Origin: Linyphia triangularis
Taxonomy: Eukaryota; Arthropoda; Arachnida; Araneae; Linyphiidae
Length of the DNA stretch: 64,000 bases
Direction of reading: 5' to 3'
Assembly: GCA_963978545.1 (NCBI GenBank)
Contig: OZ021721.1
Coordinates: 108,969,366 to 109,033,365, forward strand
In this document: one piece after another, positions 1 to 11,347 of the stretch
Layout of the letters: every line of letters begins with the position of its first letter
Position numbering within the stretch: position 1 is the first letter of the stretch
The notes under the pieces: generated by a model
Told to the model about the DNA's origin: nothing
Databases searched by the model: none
What the model saw: the letters and a program-made list of their open reading frames with translations, nothing else
Made by a program: the position numbers and the translations under genes

Positions 1-85
1 CACCATGCCTAACACGGGACTCGAACCCGCAACTTAGTGGTCCAGAAGCTAGCACGCTAACCACTATACCGCTTGGTCGGCGGAA
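1..85 (-). mobile_element. SINE-1 fragment (tRNA-like head), cut by window edge
   Basis: The reverse strand holds a tRNA-like head with an A-box-like TATAGTGGTTAG and a B-box-like GGTTCGAGTCC, which are the two internal RNA polymerase III promoter elements. It matches the heads of the other SINE-1 copies (for example near 1229 and 62881), with changes such as ACTTAGTGG where others have ACCTCGCGG. The tail lies outside the window. The anticodon stem does not pair well, so this is a SINE head and not a functional tRNA gene. Confidence 0.85.
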
Positions 86-668
86 ATATGGTGGGAATAA
101 ACATTTTGTTTTTATTCTTCAACATAGTACCTTTTTAAAGGATACTTTATCCTTTATGATTATCAAAGTACTTTTACAACTACGTTAATTTTTTGTAAAG
201 GCACACAGTGTTAAAAGGTCATTACCACAAACTTGATTAGTGAGGAATGTTTATCAGGATCAGACTTTTTGTTTTCACCAAAGAGAAATTCATTAAGAAT
301 TAACCCAATGAAACATTTTTATTGTAATTTAAAATGTATGAACCGGGGCACGAAGCCGACTAAGATTGAAAACATCCACTCTACAACTGATTTTTAACTT
401 AATTTTGACGACTGGTGTTTTTATAAAATGTGAATTTTTAAATACTCTCAAAACAAAATTCCATTAAAAAAGCAATTTAAGTTATCTTTAAAATTGTAGT
501 AGGTTCCCCGTAACAAATCATTGTGTATCATTTACAATTATATTCAAATAAATTAGAAATTGAGTTTTGACTGGTACCATTGGACATTAAGTTAGGTAAT
601 TAAATTAAAACTACTTAATAAAGTATCAAATGAAACACTATGCAAGTATGTTAGTTTTCTAACACTTG
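86..668. other. unassigned AT-rich sequence
   Basis: No ORF, repeat array or inverted structure that I can support. It separates the SINE fragment from the piggyBac-like MITE. Confidence 0.5.
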
Positions 669-981
669 TTAACACGTTCGCTGCCACTGACGCGCTGGCG
701 CGTCAGCATGGCGCTACCTCCCATGCCGGCGACGCTCTGGGACGACGATCGAGTATGATAAGTAAACTGCTTTATTTTTAGCTCGGATTTGGAGGTTGAA
801 CGATGAGGTTTTTGAGGCAAGTTAGTGAAGCATTATTTTTATATTTTTAGTGCTTGGTTTTTTCCCTTTTTTCTCGTTTTACTATTAAAATATAAGGAGC
901 GTTTTTAATCATTAAAACACTTTTTTTAAATTCGGCTTCTGAGGATGGATATATAAATTTTGGTGGCAGCGAATGAGTTAA
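669..981 (+). mobile_element. piggyBac-like MITE, family P1, with TTAA target duplications
   Basis: The element body (673-977, about 305 bp) is bounded by TTAA at 669-672 and 978-981. Its ends are inverted: left TTAACACGTTCGCTGCCAC, right end reversed TTAACTCATTCGCTGCCAC. TTAA duplication with a C-initial terminus is typical of piggyBac-type non-autonomous elements. Just inside the left end is a small GC-rich palindrome, TGACGCG-n-CGCGTCA. No transposase is encoded. A second copy at 54389-54688 is nearly identical over its whole length except around that palindrome, which suggests fairly recent activity. Superfamily assignment is inferred from termini and target site only. Confidence 0.82.
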
Positions 982-1216
982 GTGTGAAAAAATGGGAGAC
1001 TAGTTCAAAAACTAAGCAAAAATTATTTCAATATATACTGGGGCCTTAAACATGGATTTAGGAACAGGCAACGGTACTTGTCTATAAATGTAGACATTTT
1101 ACTATATCATGATACAATAGCAGTGACAATTTTCTATTCTGGAGTTGTTTTATTTGAGGCAGAAGGCGTTTTACTTAAGAGTTATTGTTTTTTATTGTTT
1201 TAAATATTAAATTTCC

Positions 1217-1423
1217 AACTGAATTTAGCCGACCAAACGGTATAGTGGTTAGCGTGCTAGCTTCTAGACCACGAGGTTGCGGGTTCGAGTCCCGTGTTAG
1301 GCATGGGTGTTTGTAAATATATGTTGGCTTGTCTAATGACGAATGTTTCGTCTCATTATAGCCCTCGTGTTGATGGCGGTGCCAGATAATCTGAAAACAA
1401 CCAACCAATCTAACTGAATTTAG
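1217..1423 (+). mobile_element. SINE-1 full-length copy with 12-bp target duplication
   Basis: The tRNA-like head starts near 1229 (A-box TATAGTGGTTAG, B-box GGTTCGAGTCC). It is followed by a unique body and ends in a CAACCAACCAA tail near 1408. It is flanked by a perfect direct repeat AACTGAATTTAG at 1217-1228 and 1412-1423. This is the only plus-strand SINE-1 copy here. A-box and B-box imply RNA polymerase III transcription, and the AACC-repeat tail replaces a poly(A) tail. The reverse-strand ORF running across it is incidental. Confidence 0.92.
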
Positions 1424-2148
1424 AGAAAAATAACACAAATGCAGACTTGGGGACTTAAAATACTTAAATTAACACAAATCTAGGCTAAAAGCGTTAAGAA
1501 CATAAAGGGAAGTTTTTACATTATTGTACCAGAATACTTTAGAAAAATGTTTTTAATTTTCGAAATAGACTCAATTTTTTTACAGTTAACAAGTGTAAGA
1601 CAACAAATATAATTGCAGAAAATATTAATAATTTGATATTATTTAATTGATTAATTAAAATGAAATTGCCTAATTATTGTCCAATTATACCATTCAACTC
1701 AATAAGCATTTTAATAGCAAATAATTTTGCATCAGAGAACGTATTAAAATTGTAATTATAGCTTAAATAACAATTTTTCATAGAATTTTATTTTGAAAAT
1801 TATACTTTATATGAAAATATCAAGGATTCGATAATAAGTTAAAAATCAATTATTGCACAAATATACTTGATCTTAATGGATTCCTTGCCCTACATTACAC
1901 ATTTTAACGTGCATTAAAATATTTAACTGTCTGATTCAAACTGAAGTTTTCTGGTGAGAAAAAAATCTTACATTGACAAAAACTAGTTAATCAAAAATCA
2001 AGTTTGAAATTTGCGGGAGTGGTAATTTAACACTGAGTACGTTTATAGAGAAAAATGTAGTTTAAAAAGTATCTTGAATAAAGGACACATTACCATTTTA
2101 AAGTTACCAATTTTTACTTTCAGTTACCCATATACCTCTCAGTTACCA
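1424..2148. other. unassigned AT-rich sequence
   Basis: Nothing beyond low-complexity A/T runs. No coding signature on either strand. Confidence 0.5.
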
Positions 2149-2865
2149 TATTATACATAGGGCAATGAAAGTATAGCATTCAGTAAAAAAGAAAATCGAT
2201 TTTTTTTTTTTTTTTTGCATTTCTACACGTTTTGGAACACCCTGGTTTCAAAAAAGTGATCTTGAAAAATGTATGTATGTGTGGTCTGTAGTCAGCATAA
2301 TTCTCGAAAAAGTTGACCTACGATGTTCAAACTTGGTGAGCAGGTTGGTGATGGCCCAAGGACCTACCATTAAGGTTTTCGTCAAAATCGCGCATGCGCA
2401 TATGGTAGCTGCCATTGAAAAAATCATGCTTTTCAATGATTGCTAAAAAACGGCTTCAACGATTTTGATAAAAATCGCTGTGCTAATGCCTCTTAAGGTT
2501 TTCTAAACATCCCCACCTCCTAAATTCCCGTAAAAATGCTTTAATGGCGTAAAAAGTTGAAAAAGGAATGCCTCCAACACAGAGTTCTCTTTCCTTGAGT
2601 ATATCTCATCAACCATCGATTTTTCTTCTTCCCTCTGTTTCACTTATAATAAAGGATAATATAAGGATTATCGTAAAGTACATTGCCAAAATCCCTATTT
2701 TGGCGATTTTTTTTTAAAGATACATACAAGAATTATCGCAAAAATATCGCCATACTGACCATTTTTTAGAAATAAACGATGAAAACATAATAACGGTAAA
2801 CGACGCAAATCCACATCAGTATTATAGTGTAATTGAAAGTTGTGCGATGTTCCACACTCCTAGTT
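2149..2865 (+). repeat. dispersed repeat R1, copy 1
   Basis: About 0.7 kb, closely matching 55562-56188 and, in part and inverted, 16779-16972. It begins near TTATACATAGGG, passes through a long T run, then conserved blocks including ACGTTTTGGAACACCCTG, CGTCAAAATCGCGCATGCGC and CATCCCCACCTCC, and ends near TTGTGCGATGTTCCACAC. I see no terminal inverted repeats, target duplications or protein family. The short reverse-strand ORF inside it (2248-2436) is also open in the second copy but broken at different ends. It is probably a fragment of a larger mobile element of unknown class. Confidence 0.75.
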
Positions 2866-3046
2866 TGAGTAGTTTAGAGAGAAAAAAAATGGTTATGTTC
2901 ACCAAATTTCCATTGTGCAATGTACCTTAAATGCAATAATAAATATGTGCTCCCAAACAATACACGATGTTTTTTTATATTGTAATTTCGCATTTTAAAA
3001 TTGAAAAAGAATTGCTCTACAATCGAAAATTAAACTAAGAAAACAT

Positions 3047-3384
3047 TATATGAGAAATTCTCTGGTGTAAACACGAAGCATTTTAGCTCTTTTTTTCTAC
3101 TCATAAACAAATTAGATTTCTAAAATTATTATGAATCTAGTAATTATGCTTTTGTTTTATATGACGATATAGATTTTAAATGATATAAAAAACGATTTGT
3201 CAGGCGATATATTTGACCTAGTTAAAATAATTATTTTTTAATATAACTTTGTCACCAAGTAATATGATATAAAATAAAAACAAAACTATTAGATTCATCT
3301 TAATTTTATAATTTGATATGTTTTCGAGTAGAAAAAAAGAGAAAAAATGTCCCGTGCGTCAGCCAGAGAATTGCCCATATATTA
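3047..3384. repeat. foldback (long inverted repeat) element
   Basis: Left arm from about 3047 (ATATGAGAAATTCTCTGG) pairs with a right arm ending about 3384, which reversed begins ATATGGGCAATTCTCTGG. Pairing continues inward, with gaps, through a CTCTTTTTTTCTACTC block and a GAATCTA block, so most of the 338 bp folds into one hairpin. It is non-coding. The termini look like a MITE, but no target duplication longer than TA/ATAT is clear. Confidence 0.68.
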
Positions 3385-3934
3385 AATAATTTACACTATA
3401 CTTGAGGTATAACTACTTTATGAAAAGTCAAGTTTTCTTATAAAGGGTAACAATGATGCATGACTTAACCGAGATTGTAGTTTCCTTTTGAAGACTAAGA
3501 ATACAAAGTATGAGAGAAACCCAAACAAGTTGGAAATGCGAAGGCTGTTAGTGTTGTTTTGTAATTTACATTCACAAAGTCCGGAAACATTTTCTTCAAG
3601 GTACGTGATTATTTTTCTTAGTGCAATCATACGATCTCTCTTCGTGTGAAAAATCTTTATACTTTGACGTCAGCTGCTAGAATCCTAAAGCTGAGGGAAA
3701 ATACATTTTGTTTCTCCTTATCCGTCGCGCTACTGTACGCTACGTGAATTTAATAACTTTTCTAAGTTCCCCCGCGTTATTAAATGTCTAAGAAAATCCT
3801 CTCCTTTTCCATTATCCTTTTCAAAGTACGATCTTAGTCGTGTTGTTTGCATTATCATGCAACTCCAAAGGTAATTAACTATTTATTTCGACAAGAACGT
3901 CACTCTTGGTGAATTTTCACGGATAATTTCAAAT
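3385..3934. other. unassigned sequence with one CRE-like palindrome
   Basis: Slightly less AT-rich than its surroundings. It contains a perfect TGACGTCA (3665-3672) overlapping a CAGCTG E-box-like hexamer. No gene start can be tied to it, so regulatory meaning is unproven. Confidence 0.35.
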
Positions 3935-4740
3935 TGAGGAGTTTTTGCCTCGGATATTCTGCTGTGTATAGGATTTTACGGAAACTCGACGGAAAGAAAT
4001 TGGTTTCACCCAAGCAGTTGAGAATATCTTTACGCGATTGTAATTTGAGTAATTTTAAAAAGGTTCGTTGGAACAAATGGGGGTTTTACTTGTGGTTGGA
4101 GGATTTTTTTTATAAGGATTAAATTTTTTATTCGCTAGAGAGCATGAGTACTATAGTACGCAGGAACATCATTATATCATTGGATTGAATTTTTATTCAA
4201 TCAAAAGAAATTGGTTTTACTTTAGGAGTTGAGAATATCTTAACGCTATATTAATTTCCGTAGTTTTAAAAGGTTCGTTGGAACAGACGGATTTTATTTT
4301 ACTTGTGGATTGAAGGTGAATTGTTTATTCGCTGGAGTTCATGAGTATCATACTACGCAGAAACATCATTATATCATTGGATTGAATTTTTATTCAATCG
4401 AAAAAAATTGGTTTTACTTTAGGAGTTGAGAATATCTTAACGCTATAGTAATTTCCTTAGTTTTAAAAGGTTCGTTGGAACAGACGGATTTTTTTTTTTA
4501 CTTGTGGATTGAAGGTGAATTGTTTATTCGCTGGAGTTCATGAGTATTATACTACGCAGAAACATCATTATATCGTTGGATTGAATTTTAACTCGATGGG
4601 GAAAAAATGGCTTCATCTAAGGAGTTAAAAATATCTTTACGCGATTGTAATTTGTAAAATTTCAAAAAAGTTCATAGGAACAAACGAAAGATTTTTTTGC
4701 ATGTGATTGGAGGATTGTTATAAGTTAGTATGGAATGTAT
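3935..4740 (+). repeat. tandem array, unit about 198 bp, about 4 copies
   Basis: The landmark TTCGCT(A/G)GAG recurs at 4131, 4328 and 4527, giving spacings of 197 and 199 bp. Other shared blocks are GAGAATATCTT, AAAGGTTCGTTGGAACA and CATCATTATATC. The two middle units are very similar; the outer ones are more diverged and partial. A 62-codon ORF at the left (3934-4122) lies in the first unit and is not preserved in the next ones. It behaves as a minisatellite or short satellite block. Confidence 0.82.
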
Positions 4741-4810
4741 TATTTCAGATATCATGAGATATGGTAAGGTGTCAACTCATTACATACAATATCATTCAGC
4801 TGGGAATGAT

Positions 4811-5504
4811 TTAAGTGGGTCTGGAAGTCAAAATTTTTAAAATTCGCAGAAAGAAAAAAACATTATTGTACAAAATACAAATATTTTTTAACAAAATGGC
4901 ATAGAAAGTTTGTTTCTATCTTTAGTAGAACTTAAAATATATAAGTTTTTGCTACATGACAACTGTATCTCAGACATGCTATCTTGAAACATTGAAACTG
5001 TTTTTCTCGGTGATGGCTTTTTGTCCCTTTTTTGAGTTTAAATTGATATAATTAAAAAACTACTAGTTATAAATCTACGAAACTTTCCACAATTATTTTT
5101 CATATATATTTCTTTAATTTGTCATCATTAATTATGTTTTTTTTTTATTTAGCTTTTTTAAAAAAAGTTTTTGGAGCTCAGTATTCTATAGATTTTATAC
5201 AATTCTTGCACAAAATATTTTTTCTTATTACTTTATTGAAAAATCATGACAATTTCTTATATGAATTATAAGATGTTTTATACAAAAATGAAGTGATTTT
5301 AAAAAAAAAAAAGTTTTTTTAGATATATCAAAGTTGGAAAATATCAAAATTTTGAAGTTTTTAAATTAAAAAAAATATTTTTTAAATTTTAAATTTTAAA
5401 TTTTTTTGTAAGTTTCAAAGCATCATACATAACTGCATAAAAAATTGCAGGAAAATAATTCTATAAATAAGGATTTTATAATTTTGAGTCCCAGACCACC
5501 TTAA
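4811..5504. mobile_element. TTAA-GGGG family element E1
   Basis: Inverted ends: left TTAAGTGGGTCTGGAAGTC, right end reversed TTAAGGTGGTCTGGGACTC, both followed by AAAAT. Length 694 bp, close to the 0.7-kb size of the other members. The interior is very AT-rich with poly(A)/poly(T) runs and no ORF. It is probably a non-autonomous DNA transposon using TTAA targets. It shares only terminal pattern and size, not interior sequence, with the subgroup at 15398, 47147 and 56913. Confidence 0.72.
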
Positions 5505-5896
5505 TTACCAAGGGGGTGATTTGAAAGAGATCTTTGAAATTGAAACTGCACACGTTTGTGTCTCGAATCACAGATAAGAATAGTGGGTAATAAGGGCATT
5601 TAAAACGGAAATTTTAGTTCAAGAGAAAAGGAAAATTATAATCGATTTTATTAATACTGCACACAATTTTCACATTAGGTGGGAACTATCTTTATATTAC
5701 GTATTAATTACTAAGAAGAAATATACTACATATTTGTGTATAAACACCATAAAGTATACAATAGTTTGTTTGGAAAATATAATAGAAAGTACATTTACTG
5801 CTTGGGCAATTCAAATATAATTGATTAAGTTTCCATTACAAGAAACAATTACATAAAGTTAAAATTTGTTGAGAAATTAACTTTATATACAGAGAG
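5505..5896. other. unassigned AT-rich sequence
   Basis: No supported feature. Confidence 0.4.
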
Positions 5897-6127
5897 ATTT
5901 TAATTAGAGTTCAATTTTCAAAGAGCCTAAAAAATAATCACTGGTCAGAATGATCTGAAATTTTACCTGAATATATATACAAAGAAAATGGTAATGAAAT
6001 GATACACAAAATAGTCGAAATATATTACCATACTCTCTACTCGTGCATATTGAGGTCAAATTTCTGGTCATTTCAACCAATGTTTTTTTTTTGCTACAGT
6101 AATTGAAAGTTAACTTTAATTAAAATA
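5897..6127. repeat. foldback family F1, copy 1
   Basis: Left half (TTTTAATTAGAGTTCAATTT, then CACTGGTCAGAATGATCTG) is the inverted counterpart of the right half (ending TGAAAGTTAACTTTAATTA). Two related hairpins lie at 27790-28036 and 28727-28969 with the same order of blocks: GGTCAGA, TTTGAAATTT.CCTGAATA, a centre, then the mirror image and AACTTTAATTA. It is non-coding and about 230-250 bp, consistent with a MITE-like foldback family. Confidence 0.65.
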
Positions 6128-7029
6128 AATCTTTATATCACCATAATATTAAGGATTTTACAATACAGAGAAAATATATACTATCAGAATATTACTCTAT
6201 TTCCATTGTAATAAATATACACAATTTATGTTAACACAATTTAGCTTATGTACAATTTAGCTTACCAAATGTAAAAAGAACTTTCATTAAATTTTATTCC
6301 TATAAAAAATACACAAAATAAAAAAAGTTCTCTTCAATTCTTGTTAATACTATCATTTCCATTAGAGAGCATCTCCCTCGAGCTTCTGGTAAATGCATCT
6401 CGTAAAAGCAATATATATCTGAGGAAAGTTATTTATACATAAAATTACTTTTATTACTACTCTTGACTGTAACCATTGCCTAAACGAAAGTTTTTATTTG
6501 CGAGTGTCTTTCGAAAAGCTTGTACTAAAACTTAAGTATATTTTTAATTAGGAGGATTTACATAAAGCAATGTCTCAAGAGTAGTTGTTAAAAAGGTATT
6601 AGAAGGATTTAGTACTTTTCGGACGATTCTTTACATCGAGAATATAATAAACTGGGAATACTTTCTTTAAGACGGAATGTTTTTTAAAAGTTTATTTAAA
6701 GCTGTTCGTGGACGGTTTACTTTTAAACAAATATTATTTTTAATGTGTGAAAAGAGTTTTTAAGCGAATTCCAAAACATACTTTTGAACAAATTAAAACT
6801 TATTTTCAGAAATTAGTATTAGAATAAAAAAAAAAAAAAATCAATACAATTTTGCATATCTGTTCCAATCTAGCTTGATTAAAATTACATTAATACATTT
6901 ATTTAAGACTACTTCAAGTAGTAAAAGATCATTTAATGAAAAAGGCAAATAGTTATTTTAAAATTTTAAAAATCAAGAGCACTGCTATATATATATATTA
7001 TAGATTGTTGGAATTACGTGGTTGTTGTA
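6128..7029. other. unassigned AT-rich sequence
   Basis: Includes a poly(A) run near 6827-6840. No supported gene or repeat. The small ORF starting 6936 runs into the Tc1 terminus and is not a gene. Confidence 0.45.
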
Positions 7030-8204
7030 CACTGAAGAGCCAGAAAAACTGGTATAGGCTTGTGTATGCATATAACGGAGGTATGCAACCAATTATCGCT
7101 ACGCGATGTGATCGAAAGCCCCTATATGAGACAACAGGTGCCTTACAAAGCTGTTAAATCTCGATAATTTGCTATTGTCAATCTAAGTGATTTTGAAAGT
7201 GGCAATATAATCGCCGCACGAGAGATTAGTACATACAATCTCCAAGATGGCGAAAAAAATTAGATTTTCACGTACGACCATTTCACGAGTGTACCATGAA
7301 TGTCAATTAGATAAAATTTCAATTCTCAGACATCGGTACGGCCTGAAAAAGACCTCGAAAGGGGCGAATCCTTAAACAATATAGACGTGCAACACTTCCA
7401 TAAATTGTCTTGGATTTCAACGCTGGGACATCAACTAGTGTCAGCGTGAGATCAGCTCAAAGGAGCATCCTTTACATAAACTTTCGTAGCCGAAAATCCA
7501 TTCGTGTATCGTTGGTGACTACACGACACAAAGCTTTACGCCTCACTTGGGCCTGCCAATACCACCATTGGACTGTTGATGACTGGAAACACGTTGCCTG
7601 ATCTGATGAGTCTCGTTTTCAATTCAATTGAGCAGATAGACATGCACGAGTATGGAGACAACCTCATGAATCTATGGACCCTACATGTCTACAGGGAACT
7701 GTTCAAGCTGATGGAACCTCTGTGATGGTATGGGTCGCGTGTAGTTGGTGCGAAATGGGACCCCTCTTTAGAGACACAGGTGACAGGTACGTATGCATCA
7801 TGTTTGATCACCTATACCCATTCATATTCAGTGTGCGTTCGGACAGAATTGGACAATTCCAGCAGGACAATACGATATCCCACACGTCGAGAGTTGCTAC
7901 AAACTGGCTCCTGTAACACTCTTCCGACTTTAGACATTTCCGTTGGCAAACCTAAATCCCCAGACATGAACATTATTGAACATGTCTGGGATCCCTTGCA
8001 ACGTGCTGTTCAGAAGAGATATCCATTACCTCACACTCCCTTGAATTTATGGACTATCCTGCAGGATTCATGGTGTGAATTTCCTCCAAGGTACCTTCAG
8101 ACATTATTCGAATCCATGCCACGTCTTGTTGTGGCAATTATGCGTGCTCATAGGGGCCTTACACGATATCAGGCAGCTGTAACAGTTTTTCTGGCTCTTC
8201 AGTG
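7030..8204 (+). mobile_element. Tc1-like DNA transposon, degraded
   Basis: Inverted termini CACTGAAGAGCCAGAAAAAC (left, 7030) and its reverse complement (right end, 8204) are flanked by TA at 7028-7029 and 8205-8206, the standard Tc1/mariner target duplication. At 1175 bp it is shorter than typical Tc1 elements (about 1.6 kb), so it has probably lost internal sequence near the 5' side. It carries a plus-strand transposase pseudogene. Confidence 0.93.
7265..8195 (+). pseudogene. Tc1-type DD34E transposase pseudogene
   Basis: The protein cut and pasted the surrounding element. Readable blocks in order: HTH-like remnant RTTISRVY (about 7276), STSVSVRSAQR and TRHKALRLTWA (7433-7550), WKHVA then SDESRF with the first catalytic Asp (about 7608), GTVQADGTSVMVW, FQQDN with the second Asp (about 7865), and KSPDMNIIEHVWD with the catalytic Glu (about 7975), then a C-terminal QDSWCE and FESMPR. 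Two premature TGA codons (7599-7601, 7629-7631) and a TAA (7914-7916) interrupt one frame, and the frame shifts near 7955-7960 before KSPDMN. The stops replace Trp, Arg and Gln positions, as expected from C-to-T or G-to-A decay. The N-terminal part is largely missing or unreadable. It cannot make active transposase. Confidence 0.9.
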
Positions 8205-8346
8205 TATATTTTATTACAAACGTAGAATATTACTTTATTATTTTTAAAATTTATTTAACTTACACTTATTACATTCAAATTCCTTTTTTACCCGTCACCT
8301 TCTATTTACTAATAGACCCATTCACAGCCTGTGCATTTAAGGTTAC

Positions 8347-9072
8347 TTAAAGGAGCCCAAGTACCGAAATTTCTTCAAAAACCTAAATTTTTTTTCTGAT
8401 TTTAAAAAATAGTTCATACATTCCTGAAGAGAATGATGTTTTTATCTTATTCCTCCGGTGATTAAAACGCCACAAAATTACCTGCGATTTAAACATCACT
8501 AATGGGCGTAACACATTGAAGTGTCTGCTTAAAGTGCGTTTTTCGAGCACTATTGTTTTTCAGATGTTGCATATTCAAATCGATACATCTCCAGAACCAT
8601 TAACAATTGGCTATTCAAATTTTTGGAGCATTTAATTTATATAGCTTTAAATATTATGTCTTCACAGAATTTTATTTTTTTAATTCTGTTTTAAAATATA
8701 ACATTTAGCATAAAAGGTAACATAAAAAAAAGCAAAAATTTCAATATTTTAACTTTGAGAATTTTTTTAAATTTTTTTTTAGTTCACCTATCAAAATTCT
8801 GTGAAGACAGCATTTTCTTTATATAATTATGTATTACAGAAAGCTTTCACTTTGAAAAAAAATTTATTTTTTCTTGACTTATATCAAAATACGCAAACAT
8901 CAATTATTATGGACTTTTCTTTGTTTTTAATTTTTTTTTAAATAACTAAACACAATATTTAAAAAAACATTTTCTCAAAGAGAGATAAATAGTATCTCAT
9001 ACATAAAATAAATTTTTGACCTAAAAATGTACATAAAGTTTTTTTTTTATTTTCGGTACCGGACCCCCTTAA
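8347..9072. mobile_element. TTAA-GGGG family element E2
   Basis: Left end TTAAAGGAGCCCAAGTACCG and right end reversed TTAAGGGGGTCCGGTACCG, both continuing AAA, bound a 726-bp AT-rich element. A pair of inverted blocks, CTTCACAGAATTTTATTTTT near 8660 and TCAAAATTCTGTGAAGAC near 8795, gives internal symmetry. No ORF. It fits the size and terminal pattern of the other TTAA elements. Confidence 0.72.
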
Positions 9073-10534
9073 AGAAATTGCTTTTTGGAAGTTCAGAGTC
9101 GGATTATTTAATTATATTGCCAAGAAATATAGGACTCCTTAGGTTTCCCCAACGTGCTTAGATTTCCGTTTTCTCTTTTCTATAGAGCTAAAATCTACTA
9201 TGTACTACCACAAATTCCACATTTGTGTACTATTTTAAACTTTATAATTTTGATTTTTTAATTATATAACACAATGTGCAATTAAAATAAACTATTCGTT
9301 AGAAGCGGAAGTCATAACCTTCAAAATGTTATATCATCTATCAATTTTGATTCTTGTATAAAGGGAGTAATAGGGATTGTCACAAAATAACACCGTCGAA
9401 AACTAATATACAAGATTAAGAATAATTGAATCCAAGCATGAAGTATGTATACTGAAAACAAGTTACGACCACCTTTATTCAAATTTCTATTCATAAGATA
9501 TTTATTCCAAACATTTATGAATAATTCATATTCAACTGAAGAGATCCTATCTCATTAACTTACTATGACCTTCCTTCCATAGAGCAATTTATCATCGTTC
9601 AAATAACATTGCGAAAAGGCTTTAATTTCTTTATTACACTTTTATTAATTTTTTTTTAAAGCTAACTAGAAAAGATTTCCAAAATTCAAAAGTAGAAAAA
9701 GGGCCGAAATCTTACAAAATTTTCATTTCACAAGCACAATAGATAAAATATTAATGAAAAATGTAATGTTTGTATGTTTGTGTAACAGTCAACAGATGCG
9801 TAATTTAATATTGAACTATTTCCTGGAATGCTGAAATTACATTTATATTTAAAATTATCACAACAATTAATGGTGTTTGTATTTTATTTATTGTAGTCGT
9901 CATATATTGTTGTCCCCCCCCCCCCCCATTGCACTTTATTTCTATTAAGATTTTTTCTATTTCTAAAAATATAAAAAACTGTTTTTAGAGTATCCTTTGT
10001 CTAATTTGAATAAGTTTTATTTCATTAAATGTATTGTCAAAGATATAAAATTATGCTCTAAAATACAATTATTCTGTTCAATATACTTAACAATATTAGT
10101 AGGAAATGAAAATAAGACATGATTATGACAACATTACCGAGGGGTAATACGTATATCAAGATTTCGCTCTGAAATTTGAAATTTTAACTCAAACAAGAAG
10201 ATGTAATCAGCAAAGTCTCTGACAATCTATTTAAAGAGAAAATAGATTTACATTTTATAAGCATATCAATTTTTTATAACTTTAATTGCATATTATTTAC
10301 CAATCTATAATTACCATTAACATTTATATTTTAAATTAATTACCATTTCAATTAATTAAATTACATTAAATTATATTTTTGGAATCGTTACATTAGACAT
10401 GTATTTGTGTATGGTTAAGTTATAAATAAATATTTTTTTATATTCATTCAGAAAAGGGAGAACTTGTTATAACTTTAATCTAGTTGGAAGTAGACTTTGA
10501 TAAAAAATAGACTTTAATGAACCATTAAGAGCCT
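9073..10534. other. unassigned AT-rich sequence
   Basis: 1.46 kb with no supported gene or repeat. The only notable feature is a run of about 14 C at 9915-9928. Confidence 0.5.
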
Positions 10535-10730
10535 ATACACATGCGGGTTGGTTTATATGCTCAATGACCTATTTTTAAGCACAATGACAGCTAATCCGGC
10601 ATGAATCAACATCTTAACGTGGATTTTGAACCACAACGGACATCCATGTCTAACCCAGGATTTAAACCCAGCACCTTTGGCATGCAAGAGCGCTAACTCC
10701 ACATCCATCAGATGGGCATACACATGAGGG
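10535..10730 (-). mobile_element. SINE-2 copy with 13-bp target duplication
   Basis: Reverse strand: a decayed tRNA-like head (GGAGTTAGCGCTC, then GGGTTTAAATCC in place of the B-box), body GGATGTCCGTTGTGGTTC, and a tail ending AAACCAACC at 10548. It is flanked by ATACACATG(C/A)GGG at 10535-10547 and 10718-10730 (one mismatch). The B-box has changes expected to weaken polymerase III promoter function. It is the same family as the copies at 34845 and 59766. Confidence 0.85.
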
Positions 10731-10974
10731 AAGGGAAATAATGTTCATGTTGGTTAGACACTAAATTATTAAAAATGCAGGATAGTCAGATATGCACACT
10801 GTGCAACATCTGCATTATTATTCATATATAATGGCTATAAGCATGTCAGATTAGATACCACATCAGCATCAGTTTTTCAATTGATTCAATTTCTTAATTT
10901 ATTTCAATTTTTCAAAAGAATATGCAGTGTTGTAATTGTTAGCTTAATAGAGTTAATTTAAAAATTAACATATG

Positions 10975-11347
10975 CTTTATGCATGGCCACAACTTTAAAT
11001 TACACAGTATTATCATTGTGTACAAATATATATATCCTACAATATTATCATTCGTATAGAACGGCAAGAAGCATATGATATTAAACACAACATTAGCATC
11101 AATTTAAATAGTATGAAGCGCTACTATATTTTCTAGAATAATAAAAGGTGTTATTTCAATTGGAACATATTCTCTATGCATGTATCAAAGCCACACTTCA
11201 AATTTTACAATATTATCACTTGTATAGAAATATACAGCCTACAACATTATCACTTGTATATAAATATACAGTCTACAACATTATCACTTGTATAGAAATA
11301 TACAGCCTACAACATTTTCAATTATATAAAATGACTTTAAACATATG
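10975..11347 (+). repeat. degenerate minisatellite, unit about 34 bp
   Basis: Block CCTACAACATTATCACTTGTATAGAAATATACAG (in parts) recurs about three times between 11205 and 11325, with more diverged copies upstream from 10975 (TATTATCATTGTGTAC, ACAATATTATCATTCGTATAG). The 66-codon ORF across it is a by-product of the repeat. Confidence 0.6.

Noticed and set aside
1229..1300. Functional tRNA gene
   Set aside because: A- and B-box sequences are present, but acceptor and anticodon stems pair poorly and the same head with the same downstream body occurs seven times with target duplications, so it is a SINE.
3665..3672. CRE (TGACGTCA) as a promoter element
   Set aside because: A single 8-bp match without a nearby gene or start site is not enough. 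Noted only in the description of that stretch.
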